Positions 8,305 to 15,913 of a DNA stretch of 35,702 bases are shown piece after piece (positions within the stretch are counted from its first letter, which is position 1; each line of letters begins with the position of its first letter). Location: positions 1-35,702 of the forward strand of contig CAZVKN010000028.1 of assembly GCA_964627035.1 (NCBI GenBank), in the 5' to 3' direction. The notes under the pieces are model-generated. The model saw only the letters and a program-made list of their open reading frames with translations, did not search any database and was not told the DNA's origin. The translations under genes and the position numbers were made by a program. This stretch comes from CAZVKN01 sp964627035 (lineage in GTDB: Bacteria; Electryoneota; AABM5-125-24; Hatepunaeales; Hatepunaeaceae).

Positions 8305-8376
8305 AACCACCAAGTCACCAAGACACCAAGAAAACAAAAAGAGTTCTTAACTTGGTGACTTTGTGTCTTGGTGGTT
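8305..8376. repeat. inverted repeat of the AACCACCAAG family
   Basis: Outer arms AACCACCAAG (8305-8314) and CTTGGTGGTT (8367-8376) are perfect, with further CACCAAG/CTTGGTG matches inside. Each arm is itself a run of CACCAAG-like units. A second member with a different interior is at 9279-9393. Confidence 0.8.
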
Positions 8377-8418
8377 AATTGATTTCAAATATATATCAAA
8401 TAGAATAGAGGAACAGTA

Positions 8419-9264
8419 ATGGATATTAAAACAATAGCCGTCATCGGTAGCGGCACAATGGGCAACGGTATCACGCACGTGTCGGCAGCAGCAGGTTACA
8501 ACGTGATACTGATTGACATTGAACAGAAATTTCTGGACAAAGCACTCGCCATTATTGGCAAAAACTGCGACCGCCTGATCAAGAAAGAGAGAATGACTGC
8601 GGATGACAAAGATGCACTGCTTGGCAGAATTACTACAACTTTATCATTGGAAGATGCGGGAAAAGCTGACTTTGTGGTGGAAGCCGCAACTGAAAATGAG
8701 ACCATCAAACTGGACATTTTCAGAACATTGGATTCCGTCTGTAAAGATGACGTGATCCTTGCGAGCAATACATCTTCAATCTCTCTAACCAAAATCGCTG
8801 CAGTTACCAATCGTCCCGAACTCGTGATCGGTATGCACTATATGAATCCGGTACCGATGATGAAATTGGTGGAAGTCGTCAAAGGACTCGCTACATCTGA
8901 TGAGACGGTTGAAACAGTCAATGAATTGGCAAAGTCTCAAAAGAAAGTTCCGATTGTAGTCAACGATTATCCTGGATTCATCGCAAATCGTATATTGATG
9001 CCGATGATAAATGAGGCTGTCTACGCCTTAATGGAAGGTGTCGCAGAACCTGAAGCGATTGACGGGATCATGAAGCTCGGTTGTGCACATCCTATGGGAC
9101 CATTAACTTTAGCTGATTTGATCGGTCTGGATGTTTGTCTGGCGATTATGGAAGTGTTGCACGATGGACTCGGTGATAAGTATCGTCCATGTCCATTACT
9201 AAGTAACAAAGTCGCCGCAGGATACCTCGGTCGGAAAAGCGGTCAAGGATTTTATACTTATTGA
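8419..9264 (+). CDS. 3-hydroxybutyryl-CoA dehydrogenase
   Basis: This 281-residue NAD(P)-dependent dehydrogenase interconverts (S)-3-hydroxybutyryl-CoA and acetoacetyl-CoA. The Rossmann motif GSGTMG lies at 10-15, SNTSSISLTKIA near 116-127, and the catalytic H140 in GMHYMNP. The C-terminal domain ends with the family signature NKVAAGYLGRKSGQGFYTY. It is a free-standing short enzyme (Hbd/PaaH type), not the FadB fusion. Gene order thiolase, hbd, acyl-CoA dehydrogenase fits a beta-oxidation or butyrate-type module. No crotonase of the short-chain type adjoins it, so the LiuC-like protein or a distant gene would have to supply hydration. Confidence 0.93.
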   Translation: MDIKTIAVIGSGTMGNGITHVSAAAGYNVILIDIEQKFLDKALAIIGKNCDRLIKKERMTADDKDALLGRITTTLSLEDAGKADFVVEAATENETIKLDIFRTLDSVCKDDVILASNTSSISLTKIAAVTNRPELVIGMHYMNPVPMMKLVEVVKGLATSDETVETVNELAKSQKKVPIVVNDYPGFIANRILMPMINEAVYALMEGVAEPEAIDGIMKLGCAHPMGPLTLADLIGLDVCLAIMEVLHDGLGDKYRPCPLLSNKVAAGYLGRKSGQGFYTY

Positions 9265-9278
9265 TCAAAAGATAAGAT

Positions 9279-9393
9279 AACCACCAAGTCACCAAGTTTT
9301 TGTTTTAACTTGTTTAGAGTTCAGCCTTTAGGCTGTTTCCCACGCTGAAGCGTGAACTCTGAACATAAATTTCTTCTTGGTGCCTTGGTGGTT
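9279..9393. repeat. nested repeat: AACCACCAAG arms around a second palindrome
   Basis: The outer arms AACCACCAAGTCACCAAG (9279-9296) and its complement (9376-9393) match at 17 of 18 positions. The interior carries a different element: AGAGTTCA/TGAACTCT (9316-9323/9353-9360) enclosing CAGCC-TTTA-GGCTG (9322-9335) and CACGCT-GA-AGCGTG (9341-9354). Confidence 0.85.
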
Positions 9394-9416
9394 CTAATCT
9401 TAAAACGGATTATTAT

Positions 9417-10559
9417 ATGGATTTCACATACACTGAAGAACAACAAATGGTCAAAGAGACCATTCGTGATTTTGCTCTTGAGGAGTTAGCTCCCGGTGCT
9501 GCTGAACGAGATGAGAAGGCAATCTTTCCGCGTGAGGCTATTGATAAACTGGGAGAGCTTGGTTTTTGGGGAGTCAATGTACCGGAACAGTATGGTGGTG
9601 CGGGATTGGACATGATCTCGTATTGTATTGCAGTTGAGGAATTAGCGCGGATAGATGCTTCCACTGCAATTGTAATTTCGGTGCATAATTCACTCGTCAA
9701 CTATCCGCTTGAAAAGTTTGGCAACGATTATATCCACGATTACTTCCTCAAACCATCCGCTGAAGGTAAAAAACTCGGCGCATTTTCGCTAACCGAACCG
9801 GAATCAGGATCAGATGCAGGTGCTATGGCTACAACTGCCGTGCGTGATGGCGATGACTATATCATCAATGGAGCGAAGAACTTCATCACAACCGGTGACA
9901 GTTGTGATATGATGTTAGTTTTCGTAGTTACTGACAGAGCAAAAGGGTCTAAAGGTACATCTGCCTTTATGGTTGAGAAAGGTATGCCTGGCTACATCGT
10001 CGGCAAGAAAGAGGATAAGCTCGGTATACGCGCATCGGATACAGTCTCTGTCAGCTTTGAAGATTGTCGCGTACCTGCAAAAAATATGCTCGGTAGCGAA
10101 GGGATGGGATTCAAAATTGCTCTGACTACGTTGAATTGTGGACGTATCGGAGTCGCCGCTCAAGCACTCGGAATCGCCCAAGGTGCATTTGACGAAGCAG
10201 TCAAATATAGTCAGGAACGTCAGCAGTTCAATCGTCCCATTGCCAAGTTCCAAGCGATTCAATTCAAAATTGCCAAGATGGCTACTGAGATTGAAGCGGC
10301 ACGATTATTGTTGTATACTGCTGCTGCCAAGAAAGATCGTGGTGAAAGTTTTATCAAAGAAGCAGCGATGGCAAAACTGTTCTGCTCGGATATGGCTGTT
10401 CGTACTTGTTTGGAAGCGGTTCAGATTCATGGTGGTTACGGTTACATCAAGGAATATCCGGTGGAACGGTATCTGCGCGATTCTAAGATCACAACCATCT
10501 ATGAAGGTACTAACGAAGTTATGCATCTGGTTATTGCGGATCAGGTGTATCGAGGGTAG
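9417..10559 (+). CDS. short-chain acyl-CoA dehydrogenase (second copy)
   Basis: This 380-residue FAD enzyme is of the butyryl-CoA dehydrogenase type. Signatures are FSLTEPESGSDAG (123-135), QIHGGYGYIKEYPVER near the C-terminus and the catalytic YEGTNE with E363. It is clearly related to the copy at 4829-5965 but differs along its whole length, so the two are old paralogues with different substrates rather than a recent duplication. With thiolase and hydroxybutyryl-CoA dehydrogenase immediately upstream, butyryl-CoA is the natural guess. ETF genes are not in the window. Confidence 0.92.
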   Translation: MDFTYTEEQQMVKETIRDFALEELAPGAAERDEKAIFPREAIDKLGELGFWGVNVPEQYGGAGLDMISYCIAVEELARIDASTAIVISVHNSLVNYPLEKFGNDYIHDYFLKPSAEGKKLGAFSLTEPESGSDAGAMATTAVRDGDDYIINGAKNFITTGDSCDMMLVFVVTDRAKGSKGTSAFMVEKGMPGYIVGKKEDKLGIRASDTVSVSFEDCRVPAKNMLGSEGMGFKIALTTLNCGRIGVAAQALGIAQGAFDEAVKYSQERQQFNRPIAKFQAIQFKIAKMATEIEAARLLLYTAAAKKDRGESFIKEAAMAKLFCSDMAVRTCLEAVQIHGGYGYIKEYPVERYLRDSKITTIYEGTNEVMHLVIADQVYRG

Positions 10560-10570
10560 TTAATGATTGC

Positions 10571-10639
10571 CATTCTGAACGCGTGAAGAATCTCTCCCCA
10601 GTCAGCGCTACAAGAGGGATTCTTCACTACGTCAGAATG
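10571..10639. repeat. interrupted palindrome of the CATTCTGA family
   Basis: CATTCTGA (10571-10578) pairs with TCAGAATG (10632-10639), and GTGAAGAATC (10583-10592) with GATTCTTCAC (10618-10627), leaving a 25-base loop. The 25297-25340 palindrome has the same outer arms. Confidence 0.75.
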
Positions 10640-10687
10640 ACAAAGTTATATCGTTCAGAGTGAGTAAATTAATAATAAGGAGGCTTT

Positions 10688-11611
10688 ATGTCCGCTTTTG
10701 ACGAAAATGCTAAGATTTGGTTTTCAGGTAAATGGATAGATTGGAAAGATGCTACTATACATGTGATGTCTCATGTGATTCATTATGGATCATCGGTATT
10801 TGAAGGATTAAGATGCTATAATACACCGAAAGGTTCTGCAATATATAGACTTCAAGAACATGTAGATAGACTCTTCAATTCAGCGAAAATATATCGCATT
10901 GATATTCCGTTCAGTAAAGAAGAGGTTTTCAATGCTTGCGTTGACGTGGTTAAAAAGAACGGTTGGAAAGAGGCTTATATACGCCCGATTGTTTTTCGCG
11001 GTTACGATAGTCTTGGTGTAGCTCCCGGCAAATGCCCGACAGAAGTGGTAGTTGGTGGTTGGTTTTGGGGGCAGTATCTTGGTGATGAAGCGCTGGCTTC
11101 AGGTGTTGATGTTTGTGTGTCATCCTGGACTCGTATGGCACCGAATACGTTCCCAGCACTCGCCAAGTGTGGTGCTAATTACATGAATTCCCAACTGACC
11201 AAAATGGAAGCGATGGCTGACGGTTATGTGGAAGGCATTGCTTTGGATGCTGCAGGTTACGTCAGTGAGGGATCCGGTGAGAATATTTTTGTGTTCATTA
11301 ATGGGGAGCTATTAACTCCTCCATTGGGAGCATCTGTATTGCCTGGTATTACACGCGCTACAGTTATTAGATTAGCGGAAGAGCTTGGTTATACGGTTAA
11401 GGAAGGTCTCGTTCCTCGTGAAATGTTATATATTGCAGATGAAGTCTTTTTCACCGGTTCGGCCGCAGAGATTACACCGATACGGTCAATAGATCATATT
11501 TCAATCGGTGAAGGTAAAAGAGGTCCGGTAGCTGAAGCGTTACAAAACCGATTTTTCGCCATTGTCAATGGTGAAATAGAAGACAAATATGGGTGGTTGA
11601 CCTATTTATAG
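10688..11611 (+). CDS. ilvE: branched-chain amino acid aminotransferase
   Basis: This 307-residue class IV PLP aminotransferase moves the amino group between leucine, isoleucine or valine and 2-oxoglutarate. The PLP lysine is K160 in LAKCGANY. The phosphate-side motif is EGSGENIF (194-201), and FEGLRCYNTPKGSAIYRL near residues 38-55 is typical of the bacterial IlvE type. A strong AAGGAGG (10677-10683) precedes the ATG. Its place at the end of the leucine/acyl-CoA island suggests it feeds 2-ketoisocaproate into that pathway, although the enzyme is reversible and also serves synthesis. nusB starts seven bases after its stop codon, so the two are probably co-transcribed. Confidence 0.95.
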   Translation: MSAFDENAKIWFSGKWIDWKDATIHVMSHVIHYGSSVFEGLRCYNTPKGSAIYRLQEHVDRLFNSAKIYRIDIPFSKEEVFNACVDVVKKNGWKEAYIRPIVFRGYDSLGVAPGKCPTEVVVGGWFWGQYLGDEALASGVDVCVSSWTRMAPNTFPALAKCGANYMNSQLTKMEAMADGYVEGIALDAAGYVSEGSGENIFVFINGELLTPPLGASVLPGITRATVIRLAEELGYTVKEGLVPREMLYIADEVFFTGSAAEITPIRSIDHISIGEGKRGPVAEALQNRFFAIVNGEIEDKYGWLTYL

Positions 11612-11618
11612 TGACTCT

Positions 11619-12077
11619 ATGACCAATGAGGCTCCTGTATCACGTTCGTCAACTAGACGTTTAGCGCGTGAAACTGCTCTTAAAGCTGCTTATGTACTTG
11701 AGATTCGCTGTTGTTCTCTCGAAGTTGCCCTGCAGGATCCTCTCGTATTAGCCGATTATGATCTTCCTGCGTATGCGGTTAGACTTTTAACCCATGTTGA
11801 GCGGTTCAAGGAACATCTCGATGATCTTATCCGCTCAAGAGTTGAGCGATGGGAGTTCCATCGTGTAGCGGTACTGGATCGGCTGATTCTACGATTGGCG
11901 ACGGCTGAATTTTTGTACTTTCCGGATGTACCCCCGAAAGTTACAATCAACGAGGCTATCGAGATTGCAAAGCTATACTCCACACCAAAGAGTGGGAGAT
12001 TTGTGAACGGAGTCCTTGATGCTGTTTGGAACGACATTCGCAGGCAGGAGAGAGTTCAGAGAAACGGTGAAAAATAA
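11619..12077 (+). CDS. nusB: transcription antitermination factor NusB
   Basis: This 152-residue, all-helical NusB protein binds boxA RNA with S10 (NusE) and supports rRNA antitermination. It shows the N-terminal RRLARETALKAAY and the C-terminal helices INEAIEIAKLYSTPKSGRFVNGVLDAV, the most conserved part of the family. The length is normal. The gene follows ilvE after only seven bases and has no obvious promoter of its own. A long spacer separates it from secA. Confidence 0.92.
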   Translation: MTNEAPVSRSSTRRLARETALKAAYVLEIRCCSLEVALQDPLVLADYDLPAYAVRLLTHVERFKEHLDDLIRSRVERWEFHRVAVLDRLILRLATAEFLYFPDVPPKVTINEAIEIAKLYSTPKSGRFVNGVLDAVWNDIRRQERVQRNGEK

Positions 12078-12140
12078 CAGTCGAATTTTATATTGATTTA
12101 AAACTATGAGAGTATTAAATTCGTAGCGATTTGCTTATTT

Positions 12141-12192
12141 GTAGTCGGGCTTGTCTCAAGCCCGACGTCGTGGTTGAGACAACCACGACTAC
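12141..12192. repeat. repeat family T, full two-hairpin element
   Basis: This 52-base element has two perfect 10-bp hairpins, GTCGGGCTTG-TCT-CAAGCCCGAC and GTCGTGGTTG-AGA-CAACCACGAC, with pairing ends GTAGTCG/CGACTAC. It is the best-preserved copy of the family. The surrounding spacer 12078-12301 is AT-rich and otherwise empty. Confidence 0.9.
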
Positions 12193-12301
12193 ATAATCAC
12201 TACTTGGTTGATGCCCTCAATATAAATCTATAAGTAAATATTAAGACAAATAGTAAAGTATTACATTAATAATTGTTCTATAAAGGAGTTCTATAATTAT
12301 A

Positions 12302-12451
12302 TTGCAGCTTAGCAAAGTTGGAATATTTCAAGGCTCGTATAACGGCAGCTCAGCATTCCGGCAGTGCTTTGCTGCCATTTATTTTTGTAGGAAGAAATAT
12401 CTTGAATTCACCGACATTGGTCCACCGACGGGTCATTTAACCCTAAGATGA
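12302..12451 (+). CDS. possible 49-codon leader ORF overlapping the secA start
   Basis: An open frame from TTG at 12302 runs 49 codons and ends with a TGA that overlaps the secA ATG (ATGA). An AAGGAG (12283-12288) lies 13 bases upstream, longer than ideal. No ribosome binding site lies just before secA, and the small hairpin GGGT-CATTTA-ACCC (12430-12443) sits against its start, so coupled translation would make sense. The predicted peptide ends FTDIGPPTGHLTLR. Within the frame, GGCAG/CTGCC (12360-12376) is followed by ATTTATTTTTG, which is terminator-like. The counter-evidence is that TATAAT at 12292-12297 could be a promoter -10, which would put the TTG at or before the RNA start. Whether it is translated is unknown. 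Confidence 0.35.
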   Translation: MQLSKVGIFQGSYNGSSAFRQCFAAIYFCRKKYLEFTDIGPPTGHLTLR

Positions 12452-15426
12452 TTACAAATCTGTTTACATCCATATTCGGCACCAAACGGGATCGGCAGAT
12501 AAAGCAAATTCTCCCGCTAGTAGATCAGATCAATCACCGTTTTGAAGAGTATAAGGATTCTCTGTCCGATGATGATATTCAAAAGAAGACTGAGGAGTTC
12601 CGCAAGAGAATCAATGAGGGTGAATTTCTTGACGATTTGCTTCCGGAAGCATTTGGATTGGTTAAGGATGCCTGCCGAAGACTGATGGGGAAGAAGTGGG
12701 ATGTCGTCGGTCAGCCGACTGAATGGGATATGATTCCTTATGATGAGCAGTTGATCGGTGGAATAGTACTCCATCAAGGCAAAATTGCTGAGATGGCGAC
12801 CGGCGAGGGTAAGACTTTGGTGGCAATAATGCCTCTCTACTTGAACAGCTTGACAGGTAAAGGCACGCACCTGATTACGGTCAACGATTACCTCGCACAG
12901 CGTGACAAGGAGTGGATGGAGGGTGTATTTAACTTTCTCGGTGTAGAGGTCGGCTGCAATTTGAGCAATATGACACCCGCAGAACGACAGAAAGAGTATT
13001 CAAAGGACATCACTTACGGCACCAACAATGAATTCGGTTTTGATTATTTGCGGGATAACATGGCGAAGAGGACGGAGGATATTGTTCAGCGAGAACACCA
13101 CTTTGCCATAGTTGACGAAGTTGACTCCGTCCTGATTGATGAAGCGAGAACACCTTTGATAATTGCGGGACCTGTCCTGCAGTCAACCTCCGAGCAAAAG
13201 TATCGAGAGATGAAGCCGCATGTGGACAAGCTGGTCAAGTCTCAGAGAACCCGCATAAACACTATCATCGGACAGGCTGAAGAGCTGATAGAGAGTGAAT
13301 CCGATGAGGAAGTTTTTGAAGCTGGGAAAATCATCCTGAAATGTTCCCGTGCGTTCCCCCGACATAAGCGATTGATGAAGATGCTTCAGGAAACCGGCGT
13401 TAAAAATCTGATGAATCAGGTCGAGAACGATTATCTGCGTGAAAAGAAGCTCCATGAGCTTGATGAGGAACTGCTGTATGTGATAGACGAGAAACAGCAT
13501 GCAATAGACTTGACTGAAGAAGGGCGTGACCTGCTCGGGCGTAGTGAAGGCTCAGGTGCTGATATGTTTTTGCTTCCTGATCTATCGGAAGAAAGCCATG
13601 AAATTGACGGTAGAGATGATCTGAATGCGGGAGAGAAGGAGTTGGAGAAGGAGAAGCTTCGTAACATCTTCTCTGAAAGAAGTGATCGCATTCACACAAT
13701 CACTCAGCTACTGAGAGCATATTCCCTGTATGAAAGAGATGTGGAATACGTGGTTCAGGATCAGAAGGTGATGATTGTTGATGAGTTTACCGGTCGTTTG
13801 ATGGCGGGACGACGGTATTCGGACGGGCTCCACCAGGCAATTGAAGCTAAAGAGAATGTCAAGATAGAGGGTGAAACACAAACAGTAGCCACCATCACAC
13901 TGCAAAACTATTTCCGATTGTATGAAAAACTTGCGGGAATGACAGGAACTGCGGAGACTGAAGAGGGTGAATTCTATGATATTTATAAACTTGAAGTAAT
14001 TGTAATTCCAACCCATGAACCCGTAGGAAGATCAGACCACGAAGATATTATCTACCGCACCAAACGGGAGAAATTCAATGCAATTATTGATGAGATAAAA
14101 CTGTTGCATGAGGGCGGACTGCCGGTGCTTGTCGGAACCACCTCCGTTGACGTTTCCGAGACACTGCATCGGATGCTGAGAAGAAAAAAAATCAAACACG
14201 AAATTCTGAACGCCAAGCATCACAAGAATGAAGCGGAGATCGTAAAATATGCCGGTCAGCCCGGAAATGTGACAATCGCTACAAACATGGCAGGTCGAGG
14301 TACCGACATTAAGCTGGGTGGAGGTGTGGTCAGATGGAAGGAAGGTGCTGAAGGCGACAAAACTCAGGCGGATGGCGGACTGCAGATCATCGGAACAGAG
14401 CGACACGAATCGCGTCGTATTGACAGGCAGTTGCGGGGGCGGTCAGGTCGGCAGGGTGATCCGGGTGCTTCAATCTTTTTCCTTTCACTCGAAGATGACC
14501 TGATGAGGCTTTTCGGATCTGAGAGAATCACCAAAGTGATGGACAGATTAGGCGTCAAAGAAGGTGATGTAATTACTCATCCAATGATAACTAAATCTAT
14601 TGGTAAAGCTCAGAAACGTGTTGAGGGACATCACTTCAGTATCAGAAAACATCTGCTCGAATATGACGATGTGATGAACCAGCAGCGCGCGATTGTGTAC
14701 AGTAGAAGACAGGCGATATTATTTAACAAAGATGTTGATTCTGTGATCGAAGAGATTGCTTCCGACTATATCGAGAGCTTACTTTCAATCCATGCTGACG
14801 AACACTCGTCACCGGATCTTTGGGATCAGGATGAGCTGAAGAGTCGCTTGCAGCGTGTTCTCCATATTGAACCTCTACCTGAGGATGAATGGGCTGAGTT
14901 TTCCAAACCGGATCAGTGGCATGAGCAGCTACTTGACAATGCAATGGCAGTATATGATCGCCGAAAAGAGCTGTTTGGCAAAGATCTATTCCGACGGTTC
15001 GTCAGATGGCGTACTTTGGATGTGGTGGATGAAAAGTGGCGTGATCATCTTGGTGATATGGATCGCCTCAAGGAAGGTGTAGGACTTCGGGCGTATGGTC
15101 AGAAAGATCCGCTCATCGAGTACAAACGTGAAGGCTTTCAGATGTTCAGCGAAATGATTGAGACAACGAACGAGGAGTCTCTTTTCATCTGTTTCAATGA
15201 AGACATCAGCCAGGCTGTCAGACCGCAGCAGAGAGCGGTAAATCAATCTGACATCAAATTGGTTCATGATTCGACGAGTTTAGAGAGCACAGCAGGACGG
15301 GACAGGAGTGCTCCGGGGGGAGGGAAAAGGCAGCCAATAAGAAAATCAGAGCAGAAGGTGTCGCGTAATGCGCCGTGTCCTTGCGGCAGCGGGAAAAAAT
15401 ATAAACTTTGTCACGGAAGACAATAA
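12448..15426 (+). CDS. secA: preprotein translocase ATPase SecA
   Basis: This 992-residue motor protein drives secretory proteins through SecYEG. Walker A GEGKT lies at 119-123, the DEVD box at 223-226 followed by SVLIDEARTPLIIAG, and the second nucleotide domain includes GTERHESRRIDRQLRGRSGRQGDPG. The preprotein cross-linking region is about 90-100 residues longer than in E. coli, with a charged insertion around 250-410, as is usual in Bacteroidetes/Chlorobi relatives. The C-terminal SEC-C zinc site is intact (C977, C979, C988, H989). The start is the ATG overlapping the upstream short ORF. The smg gene follows after 16 bases. Confidence 0.97.
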   Translation: MITNLFTSIFGTKRDRQIKQILPLVDQINHRFEEYKDSLSDDDIQKKTEEFRKRINEGEFLDDLLPEAFGLVKDACRRLMGKKWDVVGQPTEWDMIPYDEQLIGGIVLHQGKIAEMATGEGKTLVAIMPLYLNSLTGKGTHLITVNDYLAQRDKEWMEGVFNFLGVEVGCNLSNMTPAERQKEYSKDITYGTNNEFGFDYLRDNMAKRTEDIVQREHHFAIVDEVDSVLIDEARTPLIIAGPVLQSTSEQKYREMKPHVDKLVKSQRTRINTIIGQAEELIESESDEEVFEAGKIILKCSRAFPRHKRLMKMLQETGVKNLMNQVENDYLREKKLHELDEELLYVIDEKQHAIDLTEEGRDLLGRSEGSGADMFLLPDLSEESHEIDGRDDLNAGEKELEKEKLRNIFSERSDRIHTITQLLRAYSLYERDVEYVVQDQKVMIVDEFTGRLMAGRRYSDGLHQAIEAKENVKIEGETQTVATITLQNYFRLYEKLAGMTGTAETEEGEFYDIYKLEVIVIPTHEPVGRSDHEDIIYRTKREKFNAIIDEIKLLHEGGLPVLVGTTSVDVSETLHRMLRRKKIKHEILNAKHHKNEAEIVKYAGQPGNVTIATNMAGRGTDIKLGGGVVRWKEGAEGDKTQADGGLQIIGTERHESRRIDRQLRGRSGRQGDPGASIFFLSLEDDLMRLFGSERITKVMDRLGVKEGDVITHPMITKSIGKAQKRVEGHHFSIRKHLLEYDDVMNQQRAIVYSRRQAILFNKDVDSVIEEIASDYIESLLSIHADEHSSPDLWDQDELKSRLQRVLHIEPLPEDEWAEFSKPDQWHEQLLDNAMAVYDRRKELFGKDLFRRFVRWRTLDVVDEKWRDHLGDMDRLKEGVGLRAYGQKDPLIEYKREGFQMFSEMIETTNEESLFICFNEDISQAVRPQQRAVNQSDIKLVHDSTSLESTAGRDRSAPGGGKRQPIRKSEQKVSRNAPCPCGSGKKYKLCHGRQ

Positions 15427-15442
15427 ACAACGGAAACAGTAA

Positions 15443-15913
15443 ATGGATCATAATGTAGTAGAGATCCTTGTGATTTTAATGCGAGAGTATCCCGAAGGGG
15501 TGGTTGCAATTGATGAGTTCGATCCCCTGACAAAAGACCTAATGGGGCAGGGCTACACTCACCATGAGATAGAGACCGCTCTGTTCTGGTTCCACAACCG
15601 CAGCGAGATGCAGGAGGTATCAATAATGAGCGACGAATTTGATACAAATTCCGTGCGCGTATTGCACGATATGGAAAAGGTAGTGGTTTCACCTCAGGCT
15701 TTCGGACATCTGATTGAGTTGAAAGCCCTTGGGCTGATCAATCTTGCTGATCTAAATAATATTCTTGAGAAAGCGATGATTCTGGGTGGAACCTCTGTGA
15801 ATTTGGATGATATAAAAATGCTGGCTGCGGCTCAGATACTTGAACAAGACAACTCTATACCCATGATGGGACAGAGTTATTTCATTAAAAAAACAACCGA
15901 CATGATTCAGTGA
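15443..15913 (+). CDS. smg: DUF494 (Smg family) protein
   Basis: This 156-residue protein belongs to the Smg/DUF494 family, whose biochemical role is unknown. The N-terminus (VVEILVILMREYP) and the C-terminal helical half rich in Leu and Ala match the family, and the length is typical. As in proteobacteria it stands directly before topA, here with a four-base GTGA overlap, so the two are translationally coupled. No enzymatic motif is visible. Confidence 0.85.
   Translation: MDHNVVEILVILMREYPEGVVAIDEFDPLTKDLMGQGYTHHEIETALFWFHNRSEMQEVSIMSDEFDTNSVRVLHDMEKVVVSPQAFGHLIELKALGLINLADLNNILEKAMILGGTSVNLDDIKMLAAAQILEQDNSIPMMGQSYFIKKTTDMIQ

Noticed and set aside
8305..9393. CACCAAG-rich repeats as a CRISPR-like array
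   Set aside because: The units are inverted arms without regular spacers, and no cas gene is near.
4829..10559. Recent tandem duplication of acyl-CoA dehydrogenase
   Set aside because: The two proteins differ throughout and are separated by three other genes, so they are old paralogues.
10138..10563. 141-residue open frame in another phase of the second acyl-CoA dehydrogenase gene
   Set aside because: It lies wholly over a well-supported gene and its product is basic and unlike any family.
12344..12387. Classical attenuator with antiterminator before secA
   Set aside because: The alternative GGCAGC arm (12344-12349) would pair with the same downstream strand and form another terminator-like fold, not an antiterminator.
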